From: Enterococcus alishanensis
GTDB lineage: Bacteria > Bacillota > Bacilli > Lactobacillales > Enterococcaceae
DNA length: 64,000 nucleotides
Direction: 5' to 3'
NCBI RefSeq assembly: GCF_019218635.1
Contig: NZ_JAHUZB010000003.1
Location: forward strand, 186,001 to 250,000
Shown here: positions 31,949 through 40,934 of the stretch, piece after piece
Position numbering within the stretch: the first letter of the stretch is position 1
Layout of the letters: each line of letters opens with the position of its first letter
Made by a program: the position numbers and the translations under genes
Notes under the pieces: model-generated
Database searches by the model: none
The model's input: the letters and a program-made list of their open reading frames with translations, nothing else
Told to the model about the DNA's origin: nothing

Positions 31949-33235
31949 ATGGGAACAGTCGTGAAAACGGGTCTAAAGAAGAACTTTTTGACGATTATCT
32001 TGTTAGCATTAGCAGGATCAATCATCTATGGGCTGCCATATTTTCGAAGCTATTATTACGATGCTTATGTTACAGCCTACAATCTGACCAATACGCAAAT
32101 GGGTATGCTGGGAAGTGCTTACGGATTTATCGGTTTGGTTTCTTATTTTATTGGAGGCGTTTTAGCTGACCGTTTTGCAGCTAAAAAGTTATTGGTTTTT
32201 TCACTGTTAGCAACTGGTTTAGGTGGATTCTTACATTTATTTGTATCAAGCTTTTGGCCACTGTTTTTTATTTATGGTCTATGGGGCATCACTTCTTTGC
32301 TGACTTTTTGGCCAGCTTTAATGAAAATTGTCCGAATGCAAGCCAATGATGATGAGCAAAGTCGCGCTTATGGATTATTTGAAGGAACTCGTGGGATTAC
32401 GAATGTAATTCATTTAGCGATAGCCACTGCAATTTTTGGGTTCTTTCAAAGCCGTGCTACGGCTTTAGTCGGTTTGAACTGGATTATTATTTTTTATTCG
32501 GTGATTCCGATTGTCTGCGGATTGGCTTTTATTTTTATTTTAAAGGAACCAACTTCGGTCGAAGAAAATCAAGCCCAAGAAAAATTAACTTTCAAAGATG
32601 TAATTGATGTTTTAAAAATGCCGGCCCTTTGGCTGTCAATTGGGATTATGTTTACTAGCTATGTTTTTAATATGTCGATTTACTATTTCACGCCTTATGC
32701 TTCAAATGTTATTGGGACTTCAGCCGTTTTTGCTGCAGTGGTAGCGATGCTAGCCCAATATTGTCGTTTGGTAGCAGCACCCTTTGGCGGATTTTTAGCT
32801 GATAAAATTAGCAAATCAATGGTTATGTTTGCAGGTTTTGTATTTTTAGCTTTAGGAACTTTTCTATTAATTGTTAGTTCTGGTGTAAGTGGTCAACTGC
32901 AAGTGGTCGTGTTAGTTGTTGCGGCCAGTATGGTTTATATCGCCATGTACTCTAATTATGGTATCTTTTTCTCTTTCCTATCTGAGGGAGGTATTCCACT
33001 GAGACTTTCTGGGGTAGCAATAGGACTGGCTAGTACTTTAGGTTATTTACCTGAAGTGGTGGTTCCGCTGGCAGCTGGTAATATTTTGGATCGTTACCCA
33101 GGAAATACTGGTTATTTTATTTACTTTAGTATTATGATAGCAATGGCAGCGATTGGTGCAGTTTTATGTATTATTTGGAGTAAAACGTATGGCAAAAAAT
33201 ATCGTTTGAAAATGGCAGCCAAGGAGGCAAAATAA
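31949..33235 (+). CDS. MFS transporter
   Basis: A 428-residue major facilitator protein with about twelve hydrophobic segments. The motif-A-like loop GGVLADRFAAKK follows segment 2, and the matching second-half loop GGFLADKISKS is present. The N-terminal AYNLTNTQMGMLGSAYGFIG stretch is typical of the nitrate/oxalate-formate-like and hexuronate-like branches. Start chosen at ATG 31949 with TGGAGG before it; codons upstream are part of the intergenic region. Its stop directly abuts the ATG of the CocE-type hydrolase, so the two genes form an operon: it probably imports the ester or amide that the hydrolase cuts, or exports its product. Confidence 0.88.
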   Translation: MGTVVKTGLKKNFLTIILLALAGSIIYGLPYFRSYYYDAYVTAYNLTNTQMGMLGSAYGFIGLVSYFIGGVLADRFAAKKLLVFSLLATGLGGFLHLFVSSFWPLFFIYGLWGITSLLTFWPALMKIVRMQANDDEQSRAYGLFEGTRGITNVIHLAIATAIFGFFQSRATALVGLNWIIIFYSVIPIVCGLAFIFILKEPTSVEENQAQEKLTFKDVIDVLKMPALWLSIGIMFTSYVFNMSIYYFTPYASNVIGTSAVFAAVVAMLAQYCRLVAAPFGGFLADKISKSMVMFAGFVFLALGTFLLIVSSGVSGQLQVVVLVVAASMVYIAMYSNYGIFFSFLSEGGIPLRLSGVAIGLASTLGYLPEVVVPLAAGNILDRYPGNTGYFIYFSIMIAMAAIGAVLCIIWSKTYGKKYRLKMAAKEAK

Positions 33236-35257
33236 ATGAAAAGAATTATCGAGAACTTTCCTTATGATGTAGAGGTAATTGAAAACAGTTGGTATACACT
33301 AAGTGACGGGACCGTTCTTTCGTATCGAGGTTGGTTTCCCAAATCAGATAAACCTTTACCAACAATTTTAGAATATTTACCTTATCGTAAAACAGATGGC
33401 ACCCGTGGACGAGATAATCCCATGCATGGTTATTTTTCTGGCCACGGCTACAATGTGATTCGGATGGATATGCGAGGAACAGGTGAGTCAGAAGGGTTAT
33501 TGAAAGATGAATATTTGAAACAAGAACAAGATGATGCCTTGGAGATCATTGACTGGATTGCCAAACAAGATTGGTGTGATGGCAATGTCGGTATGATGGG
33601 GAAATCTTGGGGTGGTTTCAATTCCTTACAAATTGCGGCACGTCAACCAGAAGCATTGAAAGCTGTTATGGTCGTAGGCTTTACTGATGATCGCTACAAT
33701 AACGATATTCACTATAAAGGCGGCTTGATTTTAAATGATAATTTCTGGTGGGGCGCCATTATGTTGGGTTATCAATCTCGTGCAATCGATCCCCATGTTG
33801 TCGGCGACCGTTGGCGGGAAATGTGGCTAGAGCGTTTGAAAAATATGCCTTTATGGATGGCGAATTGGTTAGAACATCAAACCCGTGATGATTATTGGAA
33901 ACATGGATCAGTGTGTGAAAACTATGATGCGATTAAAGTACCGGTTTTTGCCGTTGATGGATATGCAGATTCTTATACAAATACTGTGTTGAGTTTATTA
34001 GAAGGTTTGAGTGTACCGAAAAAAGGTATTTTAGGTCCATGGGCCCATGTCTATGCTCATGATGGTGTGCCAGGTCCAGCAATAAATTATTTAGGTGAAG
34101 GAGTTAAATGGTGGGATCATTGGTTGAAGGGTGAAAAAACGGATACTTTAGATGGTCCAATGATTCAAGCTTGGATTGAAGACAGTATGCCGCCACAGAC
34201 CAATAAACCTGAAAGTAAAGGTCGTTGGGTAGCTGTCGAAAACTGGCCTTCCAAGGTTGTCAACGATAAGAATTTTGGCTTAAGCTATCACGAATTAGTA
34301 GCAGAAAATGCAAATACTAGTGAGAAAGTTGCCTTGAAAACACCTTTAAATCATACCCTCTTAGCAAATGAATGGATGGGTGCAGGCGTGCCAGGTGAAT
34401 CTCCAGGGGATCAACGTTTAGACAATGGTTTGGCATTGAATTTTGATTCTGAAGTATTAACCGAAGATTTAGAAATTTTTGGCTATCCAAAAGTTACTCT
34501 TAAACTAAGTAGTGATAAACCAAATGCGATGTTATATGCTTCATTATGTGATGTTGCTCCAGATGGGTCATCTGAGCGGGTGAGCTATGGTGTCATGAAT
34601 CTAACGCATCTAGCTGGTCATGACAAAGTAGTCTACTTGGAACCGGGCAAAGAAGTTGAAGCCACCGTTCAATTAAATACTTGTGGGCATTCATTTAAGG
34701 CGGGTCATCGGTTACGTTTGTCTTTAGCAAATTCAGCTTGGCCAATGTTTTGGACGATGCCAGAAGATAATACTCTGACCTTAGAATTAGCCGATGCGCA
34801 GTTTAGTTTGCCAATTTTTACTGGAGAAGATACAGTGGGACCAGACTTGGATGCACAATCTGCTCCATTGACACCAACAACTATCTTGTCGGAAGGAAGA
34901 GTTGAACGAGAAATATCTTATGATTTAGTGACTGATACCTGGACTTGCATGACGAATGGTATTGGTGGCGTTTTTGGAGAAGGAATTTATCGGTTTGATG
35001 AAATTGATGTAACGGTTGAACATAACCTAAAACGACTATTAACCTTATCAAATCAAGATCCTTTGTCTGCAAACTACACGATTACTCAAAATATGCGAAT
35101 TGGTCGTGAGGGCTGGTGGACCAATGCAGAAATTACCACTACGCAAACTTCTGATAAAGAATACTTCTACATTACAGGTGAGATGAATGTCACCGAAAAT
35201 GAAGAACCAATTTATGCTACAACTTGGGATAAAAAGATTAAACGAAACGGTATGTAA
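33236..35257 (+). CDS. CocE/NonD-family hydrolase (X-Pro dipeptidyl-peptidase S15 fold)
   Basis: A 673-residue cytoplasmic hydrolase. The alpha/beta domain holds the nucleophile Ser124 in MGKSWGGFN, preceded by DMRGTGESEG, and the charge-relay Asp and His lie in FAVDGYADSY and LGPWAHVYAHD. The beta-sandwich domain C-terminal to about residue 300 is the CocE/NonD type (MQPRLRLSLANSAWP-like, here HRLRLSLANSAWPMFW). Family members cut acyl esters such as cocaine, or glutaryl and X-Pro amides. The usual length is 550-650; this one carries an extra C-terminal beta region (about 560-673). Translationally coupled to the MFS gene, with AAGGAGG inside its end. Substrate unknown. Confidence 0.85.
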   Translation: MKRIIENFPYDVEVIENSWYTLSDGTVLSYRGWFPKSDKPLPTILEYLPYRKTDGTRGRDNPMHGYFSGHGYNVIRMDMRGTGESEGLLKDEYLKQEQDDALEIIDWIAKQDWCDGNVGMMGKSWGGFNSLQIAARQPEALKAVMVVGFTDDRYNNDIHYKGGLILNDNFWWGAIMLGYQSRAIDPHVVGDRWREMWLERLKNMPLWMANWLEHQTRDDYWKHGSVCENYDAIKVPVFAVDGYADSYTNTVLSLLEGLSVPKKGILGPWAHVYAHDGVPGPAINYLGEGVKWWDHWLKGEKTDTLDGPMIQAWIEDSMPPQTNKPESKGRWVAVENWPSKVVNDKNFGLSYHELVAENANTSEKVALKTPLNHTLLANEWMGAGVPGESPGDQRLDNGLALNFDSEVLTEDLEIFGYPKVTLKLSSDKPNAMLYASLCDVAPDGSSERVSYGVMNLTHLAGHDKVVYLEPGKEVEATVQLNTCGHSFKAGHRLRLSLANSAWPMFWTMPEDNTLTLELADAQFSLPIFTGEDTVGPDLDAQSAPLTPTTILSEGRVEREISYDLVTDTWTCMTNGIGGVFGEGIYRFDEIDVTVEHNLKRLLTLSNQDPLSANYTITQNMRIGREGWWTNAEITTTQTSDKEYFYITGEMNVTENEEPIYATTWDKKIKRNGM

Positions 35258-35264
35258 ACAATTG

Positions 35265-35297
35265 AAAGAGCTGGATTTTAAAATCCGGTTCTTTTTT
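35265..35297 (+). terminator. Terminator after CocE-type gene
   Basis: AAAGAGCTGGATTTT pairs with AAAATCCGGTTCTTT using G-T pairs, followed by T residues. Confidence 0.8.
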
Positions 35298-35321
35298 CTA
35301 GTATTTTAATAAAATAAAAAA

Positions 35322-36110
35322 ATGGGGCGAATTTTTTTGGATAAAAAATATTTTTTCTTTGATATTGATGGGACACTGACAGATCGGAAAACAGGAGAAA
35401 TTGTGCCAAGCGCACAAGAAGCTCTGAATAAATTACAAGCAGCCGGACATTTTGTAGCAATTGCGACTGGACGGGCCCATTATAAATCGATTGATTTTAT
35501 GAATTCGGTGGGATTAAAAAACATGGTTTGTGCAGGTGGCGGTGGTTTAGTCTTGAATAATCAATTGGTTCAAAATCAACCGCTGAATTTAGCGGATGCG
35601 AAAGCATTGTTGTCACAAACAGAAGCTTTGGGACTGGGAACTTTATTAATGTTAGACGATTCGATTAAAGTTTATGCTAAAAATGATCTGTTTAGAGAAC
35701 AAGTCGGTGAGAGACGTGAGCCAACAGAATATATCATCGACGAAACATTAGACTATGAAAAATTGACAGAAATCTACAAAATATATGTGGTCATTTCCGA
35801 AGCAGATGAGGCGCAATTAACGACTAAAGATCCTTTGGGCTATGTTCGTTTTATGCCAGATTATTTGACGATTCAATACGATGATAAATATAGTGGAATC
35901 GTTGCGACTATCAATCACTTAAAAGGAGATTTATCAAAAGTTGTTGTTTTTGGCGATGATACCAATGATTTGGTGATGTTTTCACCGGAATGGACCAGTA
36001 TTGCCATGGGTAATGCGCATCCGGAATTGAAAAAAAAGGCTGACTTTGTCACAGCAAACAATGTGGATGATGGGATTTATTTGGCTTGTCAGAAATTTGG
36101 CTGGATTTAA
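35322..36110 (+). CDS. Cof-type HAD-IIB phosphatase
   Basis: A 262-residue Cof/YidA-type phosphatase. The nucleophile motif is FDIDGTLTD, with motif II IATGRAHY near residue 46. A C2-type cap covers about 80-185, and the late VVFGDDTNDLVMF and GNAHPELKKKADFVT motifs are intact. These enzymes hydrolyse sugar phosphates and similar compounds. The start is uncertain: ATG 35322 has no clear ribosome site, while a TTG at 35337 is correctly spaced after GGGGCGA. Both keep all motifs. It is a single gene after a terminator. Confidence 0.88.
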   Translation: MGRIFLDKKYFFFDIDGTLTDRKTGEIVPSAQEALNKLQAAGHFVAIATGRAHYKSIDFMNSVGLKNMVCAGGGGLVLNNQLVQNQPLNLADAKALLSQTEALGLGTLLMLDDSIKVYAKNDLFREQVGERREPTEYIIDETLDYEKLTEIYKIYVVISEADEAQLTTKDPLGYVRFMPDYLTIQYDDKYSGIVATINHLKGDLSKVVVFGDDTNDLVMFSPEWTSIAMGNAHPELKKKADFVTANNVDDGIYLACQKFGWI

Positions 36111-36125
36111 AATTTTGGAGAATCT

Positions 36126-36775
36126 ATGAAAATTGTGGGCGAGAAGTTTTATGGATTTCTATTTCAAAGGTTAACTGACTTTGTCGATTTTTTAGCTACT
36201 CTGCTTAATTTAGCGCAGTTAGAAGTGTTGTCAAAAATAGTTAAAGGAATGATCTATTTTTCGATTGTAGGTTTTTATTTAGTCTTGCGAAATTTCTATG
36301 CTCTAATTGGCTGATTACTTTCGCTTTAATTGGAATTTATAATTTTCCTATTATTTTTGCTAATATGTGTTGTGCTTTGTGAAAAAAAATGGATTACGAG
36401 GAAAAGAAAATTTACCTCCTAAAAAAGTAGTTTTTGGATTGATTTTTTTAGAAATATCATCGGCAAACTGATGTGAAAAAATCTCAAAAAAGCTGATGAA
36501 TGCTGCAATTATAGGCTTTATTATCATTTTTATTCTTTTTGGCTGTTTTCAAGAAATATCGTAATTATTTTACTTATTCTTCCCATGAGCCTTGAATTTG
36601 TGGCTAATTGTTTATCTGATTTAGTTGAGCTTCAAATTTGAGAAGTTGTAAAAGATGAAAAATGTCACCAAGCAAAAGTAGCTAAACGAAAGCCCAGGGC
36701 TATTAAAAGAATTAGTAATAATGAAGTGCCACCAAAAAGCAGATTCTTGATCTAATTTTGGATAGGAACTTCAAA
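36126..36775 (+). pseudogene. Decayed integral membrane protein gene
   Basis: An ATG with GGAG upstream opens a 62-codon frame with a hydrophobic segment (KGMIYFSIVGFYLVLRNFY) that stops at 36312. Continuing in other frames gives further hydrophobic pieces: SNWLITFALIGIYNFPIIFANMCCAL, then FFRNIIGKLM, then KKLMNAAIIGFIIIFILFGCFQ, then a basic end (KRKPRAIKRISNNEV). The pieces join in sequence through several frameshifts and stops, as in a broken membrane protein of about 200 residues. I cannot name the family. Confidence 0.6.
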
Positions 36776-36854
36776 ATTACTAGGTTCTGGCATTGTTAAT
36801 CATTTAAAAGAATTTGATATGAGTAAAATTTATTATTTGTAAAAGGAGAAAAAT

Positions 36855-37418
36855 ATGTTAGATAAAAGTATTCTCTATGCTGATTTTTGGATGGTACTGC
36901 CAGCTGAAAAAACAATCTTAGACTTTCCTTTGAAGACAGACTTCTCATTGGAATTTTATCAAAAAGGGGATGAAAAAGACTGGTGTGAGATCGAAACTTC
37001 CGTTTTAGAATTTGATCAACCAGAAGCGGCACTGACTTATTTTGAGAAAACTTTTTTGCCTTATCCAGATGAACTAAATCGTCGTATGTTATTTGTAGAA
37101 AACGCTAAGGGTGAAAAAATTGCAACTTGCACTGGCTGGATGAAAACATTGAATGATGGTAGAACTGTTCCGCAATTTCATTGGTTGGCGGTTAAGCCAG
37201 AATATAGTGGTCAAGGATTAGCTAAAACGTTAGTGAGTCAGATTTGCCAAGAGTTACGGAAGATCTATCCAGACCAATCAATTTATTTACACAGCCAGAC
37301 TTGGAGTAAGCCAGCGGTATTTTTATATCGTAAATTTGGTTTTGAAATAATGCCAACTGATCTTAATGGCAATCAGAATGAGGACTATGAAAAAGCTTTA
37401 AAAATCCTAGATCTATAA
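36855..37418 (+). CDS. GNAT-family N-acetyltransferase
   Basis: A 187-residue acetyltransferase with a GNAT fold in its C-terminal two thirds: FHWLAVKPEYSGQGLAKTLVSQI carries the acetyl-CoA loop (QGLAK), and SWSKPAVFLYRKFGFEIMP-like residues (HSQTWSKPAVFLYRKFGF) close it. AAAGGAG precedes the ATG. An N-terminal segment of about 60 residues lacks recognisable features. Substrate unknown; stands alone. Confidence 0.8.
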   Translation: MLDKSILYADFWMVLPAEKTILDFPLKTDFSLEFYQKGDEKDWCEIETSVLEFDQPEAALTYFEKTFLPYPDELNRRMLFVENAKGEKIATCTGWMKTLNDGRTVPQFHWLAVKPEYSGQGLAKTLVSQICQELRKIYPDQSIYLHSQTWSKPAVFLYRKFGFEIMPTDLNGNQNEDYEKALKILDL

Positions 37419-37485
37419 TAATAGTGAATCATTTTAAGCGTTAGAAATATGTTAAAATGATTTTAAATAATAGGGAGGTTTTTTT

Positions 37486-38622
37486 GTGAAAAAGTGTCGG
37501 ATGTTTTTGATAATTTTAGCCGCATTGTTTTTCTTGACGGGGTGTGGGAAAAAAGCAAGTGATGATTTCAAAGAAACTCTGGAGCAACAAAATGAAATGA
37601 ACAGCAGTGATTTTACTCTGAAAATGAAAACGATTGAATTTGGCGATACAGAAAATGTTTCTTCAATCATTGCTGGGGCGATGGGGGATCGTCTAAAGTT
37701 AGCAGTCATTACTGGGGAAAATATTATCGATTCGGAGAACGAAACCGCTGATACCAATTTTTCAATGGATCTTTCAGACTATCAATTACCGATGCATTTT
37801 ATTACGGATTTAAAAAAGGGCAATATGTATTTAGAGGCTACTTATTTAATTGAAATTCTAAAAATAGCCGCTTCTTTAAATGACATGAATGCCGAAGACT
37901 TTTATGATTTTTCAAATATTGAAGGGAAATATATTGAAGCTACTGCCGAAGAAGAAGCTGATGAACTGTCGATGGAATCGCCAGAAGAAACGACTGAATC
38001 AGGTTATGATTTTGCTGAAATGCGGAGTATTTTTTCAAAAGAGTATTTTTATGGCTATTTAGGAACCCGAGGAAATGATGCTTTCAAAGTGACCAAAGAG
38101 ACCATGAGCTATACTTTTAATAGCAAAAGTTTTAAGGAATTTTTGAGTTATGTCAGTGATGAAGGTGACGAAAGACAAAAAATTATTGCCACCGAAATGT
38201 TAAAAGAACTTGCTACAAATGAAGGCTTAATTGATATGAATATAAAAATGACTTTAAACAAAGCTAAAAACAGTGCTAAAATTGATTTTAAATTTTCAAC
38301 TGATGAAACAGATACCGCAATTAGAAAAATCGCTGGGACGCTGAATTTAAAATACAAAGACAGCAAAAAAACAGTTAAACTTCCAAAAGATGATGAAATT
38401 ATAACTGGCCAAGAAGTTGAAAGTGACTTAGAAGAACAACAAGGTGGCGATCAGTATATGAGTGAGGAAGATTTCCAAGAGATTTATGATTATGTTAGTC
38501 AATATCAAGCTGCTATAACACCAGAAATTGCGCAACAAATTCTGGAAGAATATGCGCCATATTTAACTGAAGAACAGTTGGCACGTTTAGAAAGCTTACT
38601 TCAAGGACAAATAGCCGCTTAA
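37486..38622 (+). CDS. Putative lipoprotein with acidic C-terminus
   Basis: A 378-residue lipoprotein starting with GTG after AGGGAGG. The signal KKCRMFLIILAALFF leads to lipobox LTGC, with Cys20. The body looks like a LolA/LppX-like or DUF6612-type lipid-binding beta fold (SSDFTLKMKTIEFGD, MHFITDLKKGNMYLEATY), with one Glu-rich loop (EATAEEEADELSMESPEETTE-like, about 157-177). The C-terminal 70 residues form an acidic helical tail (EEDFQEIYDYVSQYQAAITPEIAQQILEEY). It should be anchored on the outer side of the membrane. Function not known to me. Confidence 0.75.
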   Translation: MKKCRMFLIILAALFFLTGCGKKASDDFKETLEQQNEMNSSDFTLKMKTIEFGDTENVSSIIAGAMGDRLKLAVITGENIIDSENETADTNFSMDLSDYQLPMHFITDLKKGNMYLEATYLIEILKIAASLNDMNAEDFYDFSNIEGKYIEATAEEEADELSMESPEETTESGYDFAEMRSIFSKEYFYGYLGTRGNDAFKVTKETMSYTFNSKSFKEFLSYVSDEGDERQKIIATEMLKELATNEGLIDMNIKMTLNKAKNSAKIDFKFSTDETDTAIRKIAGTLNLKYKDSKKTVKLPKDDEIITGQEVESDLEEQQGGDQYMSEEDFQEIYDYVSQYQAAITPEIAQQILEEYAPYLTEEQLARLESLLQGQIAA

Positions 38623-38642
38623 ATAATCTGATAACAATTATC

Positions 38643-38669
38643 ACCACTCGTGAAAACGAGTGGTTTTTT
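38643..38669 (+). terminator. Terminator after lipoprotein gene
   Basis: ACCACTCG-TGAAAA-CGAGTGGT followed by a T run. Confidence 0.92.
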
Positions 38670-38875
38670 ATTGTGGAAAAAATCTTGTGAGAAAACTTAG
38701 TAACCTTAAAGAATTGGGTATACATTAGTCTCAAATCAAAATTAAAATAATTAATTATAAAAAATATATTCGTAAATGATATTTGAAATACAGACTATTT
38801 TTGCTATTATTATTTTATAAATAAAAATAAAATATCTGAATATTGTTATAAATAATCTTTACGAAAGGGTAAGCC

Positions 38876-39538
38876 ATGGAAAATAAACAAATAAGTTTAA
38901 CTGAAGCTATAGATTTAGTTAAAGAAGGAGACATTGTTGCGGTGGGTGGCTTTATGACAAATGGTACACCGGAATTATTGGTGGATGCTTTAGTAGAAAA
39001 AGGCATCAAACATTTGACTTTAGTCAGTAATGATACCGGTCTCATTGATAAAGGTGTCGGGAAATTAATCATGAACCATCAGTTTGATAAAATCATTACT
39101 TCTCACTTAGGACTAAATCGCGAGGCTGGTCGTCAATTAAATGAAAATGAAACTAAATTTGAGATTATGCCTTTAGGAACCTTGGTGGAAAGAATTCGTT
39201 GTGGCGCATTTGGTTTGGGTGGTGTTTTGACGCCAACGGGTATCGGAACGCTCATTGAAGAAGGTAAGCAAAAGATTACAGTTGCGGGTCGAGAATATTT
39301 ATTAGAGACACCAATTAAAGCGGATGTTGCCTTGGTCTTAGCTGATCAAGCTGATCAAACGGGCAATTTACAATATGCCGGATCTGAAAATAATTTTAAT
39401 CATATTATGTCAGCAAATGCAAAGACAACCATTGTTCAAGCGAGAAAAGTTGTCGCAACGGGCACAATTAATCCGAGTTTTGTTCATACACCGAGTATTT
39501 TTGTTGATTGTGTGGTGGAAGGGGACGTATTATGCTAA
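38876..39538 (+). CDS. atoD: CoA-transferase subunit alpha (AtoD-like)
   Basis: A 220-residue family I CoA-transferase A subunit: ISLTEAIDLVKEGDIVAVGGFMTNGTPELL at the start and GFGLGGVLTPTGIGT-like glycine-rich loop (CGAFGLGGVLTPTGIG) in the middle. With subunit beta it moves CoA between acyl-CoA and a carboxylic acid, as in acetoacetate or butyrate:acetate CoA-transferases. CGAAAGGGTAAGCC lies before the ATG. It overlaps the beta gene by 7 bp. No thiolase, crotonase or degradation genes flank the pair, so the physiological acids are unknown. Confidence 0.9.
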   Translation: MENKQISLTEAIDLVKEGDIVAVGGFMTNGTPELLVDALVEKGIKHLTLVSNDTGLIDKGVGKLIMNHQFDKIITSHLGLNREAGRQLNENETKFEIMPLGTLVERIRCGAFGLGGVLTPTGIGTLIEEGKQKITVAGREYLLETPIKADVALVLADQADQTGNLQYAGSENNFNHIMSANAKTTIVQARKVVATGTINPSFVHTPSIFVDCVVEGDVLC

Positions 39539-40170
39539 CGAAAGAGCAAAGACACGAGCAAATAGCGAAACGAGTTGCTCAAGAACTTTCTGATAGTTCT
39601 TTAGTAAATTTAGGGATTGGCTTACCGACAAAAGTTCAAAATTATATTCCAGCTAATTTATCGGTTATTATTCAGTCAGAGAATGGATTTGTTGGTTTAG
39701 GTCCGACACCTGATCCGATTGATCCAACAATCGTTAATGCCAGCGGGCAACCAGCTTCAATTAAACAAGGGGGCGCTTATTTTGATATTACAACTTCTTT
39801 TGGTATTATTCGAGGGGGTCACGTAGATATCAGTGTGTTGGGTGGTTTACAGGTTGATGAAACAGGAAATTTAGCAAACTATTTGATTCCGGGCGTGTTT
39901 GTTCCCGGCATCGGCGGTGCAATGGATTTATTAGCAGGAGTAAAAAAAGTTATTGTAGCGATGGAGCATACTAATTATGGAAAGCCTAAAATTTTAAAGC
40001 AGTGTACTTTACCGCTAACTGCGCGAGGACGCGTCAATCAAATTATCACTGAAATGGGTGTTTTTGAAATTACTCAGCAAGGAATTGAGATTACTGAAAT
40101 TGCATCAGGCTATACTTTTGACGAAATTCAAGCAGTTACTGCAGCACAATTAATCAATCATTTAACGTGA
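39532..40170 (+). CDS. atoA: CoA-transferase subunit beta (AtoA-like)
   Basis: A 212-residue B subunit with the catalytic glutamate in SENGFVGLGPTP, the hallmark of family I enzymes that form a glutamyl-CoA thioester. NLGIGLPTKVQNYIP and GGHVDISVLGGLQVDETGNLANYLIPG are also conserved. Start chosen at ATG 39532 with GGAAGGGG before it, overlapping the alpha stop (ATGCTAA), which couples their translation. Complete length. Substrate within the acetate/butyrate/acetoacetate range is not decided by sequence. Confidence 0.9.
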   Translation: MLTKEQRHEQIAKRVAQELSDSSLVNLGIGLPTKVQNYIPANLSVIIQSENGFVGLGPTPDPIDPTIVNASGQPASIKQGGAYFDITTSFGIIRGGHVDISVLGGLQVDETGNLANYLIPGVFVPGIGGAMDLLAGVKKVIVAMEHTNYGKPKILKQCTLPLTARGRVNQIITEMGVFEITQQGIEITEIASGYTFDEIQAVTAAQLINHLT

Positions 40171-40215
40171 TTAACCCTTAGCAAATCCCTTTGAAGTAGA
40201 GATTTTATTAGTTTT

Positions 40216-40428
40216 TCAAGAATTTAAACCAGTCAAACCTAACCAAATAAAGAAATACAAAACCAGAATGACTAGAGCAACAAAACTACTAATCAAAATG
40301 AAAAAAAGTATATTTTGCAGACGATTTTTCTTTTTGAAAGCTAGTAATAGACTACCAATAATAATAAAACCAAAAAAAGTTAACAGCGGAGTTTTTAGAT
40401 TAAATAGGTGAATTAATTTAATCAACAT
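40216..40428 (-). CDS. Small membrane protein, two predicted segments
   Basis: A 70-residue protein with two hydrophobic segments (FFGFIIIGSLLLAF and FFILISSFVALVILVLYFFIWLGL) separated by a basic KKKNRLQN loop. GGAGG lies 7 bp before the ATG, which supports expression. No family recognised. It is monocistronic beside the VOC gene. Confidence 0.6.
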   Translation of the reverse strand: MLIKLIHLFNLKTPLLTFFGFIIIGSLLLAFKKKNRLQNILFFILISSFVALVILVLYFFIWLGLTGLNS

Positions 40429-40461
40429 AGTAAACCTCCGCTGTTCTTTTATAGTTAATTG

Positions 40462-40902
40462 TTATTCCTCAATTACCAACATATTATTTTCATCAAACTG
40501 CCAGATTTTCCCGTAAGCAACTTCCCAATAATAACCGTTTGGATCAGTAAAATAGCCGGAATAACCGTCCCAATCAGGATTTTTAGTCGGCTGCTTGATG
40601 ATTTTTCCACCGGCGGAGTGGACGTCTTTGAAAAAAGCATCAACTTCTTCAGGTGTTTTCATATTAATAGCTAAGGTGATACCAGGAAAAATGCCAGTTT
40701 GAAATTTTGGTGGACTGTCTGGATTAATATCTTTTGTTAATTGCTCCAGTGGATAAAGTTCTAATTTAGTGCCTTGATTATCGAAAAAAACAATCGGCGG
40801 ATTGTCAGATTTTTCGTAAGTTTTAAAGCCGATATTCTTGTAAAAGCTTAACGATTCCTTCATATCATTTACCCCTAAACAAATCAAATTCAGTCTATTC
40901 AT
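40462..40902 (-). CDS. VOC-family (glyoxalase/bleomycin-resistance-like) protein
   Basis: A 146-residue single-chain VOC protein with two beta-alpha-beta-beta-beta modules: NLICLGVNDMKESLSFYKNIGFKTYEK, then GITLAINMKTPEEVDAFF and YSGYFTDPNGYYWEVAYG with the metal-ligand Glu. The first-strand position usually held by His is Cys/Leu here (LICLGV), so metal binding may be incomplete. GGGAGGC lies before the ATG. Probably detoxification or binding of a small molecule; substrate unknown. Confidence 0.82.
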   Translation of the reverse strand: MNRLNLICLGVNDMKESLSFYKNIGFKTYEKSDNPPIVFFDNQGTKLELYPLEQLTKDINPDSPPKFQTGIFPGITLAINMKTPEEVDAFFKDVHSAGGKIIKQPTKNPDWDGYSGYFTDPNGYYWEVAYGKIWQFDENNMLVIEE

Positions 40903-40934
40903 AGTAGCCTCCCAATATTTTTTTGTGTTAAAAG

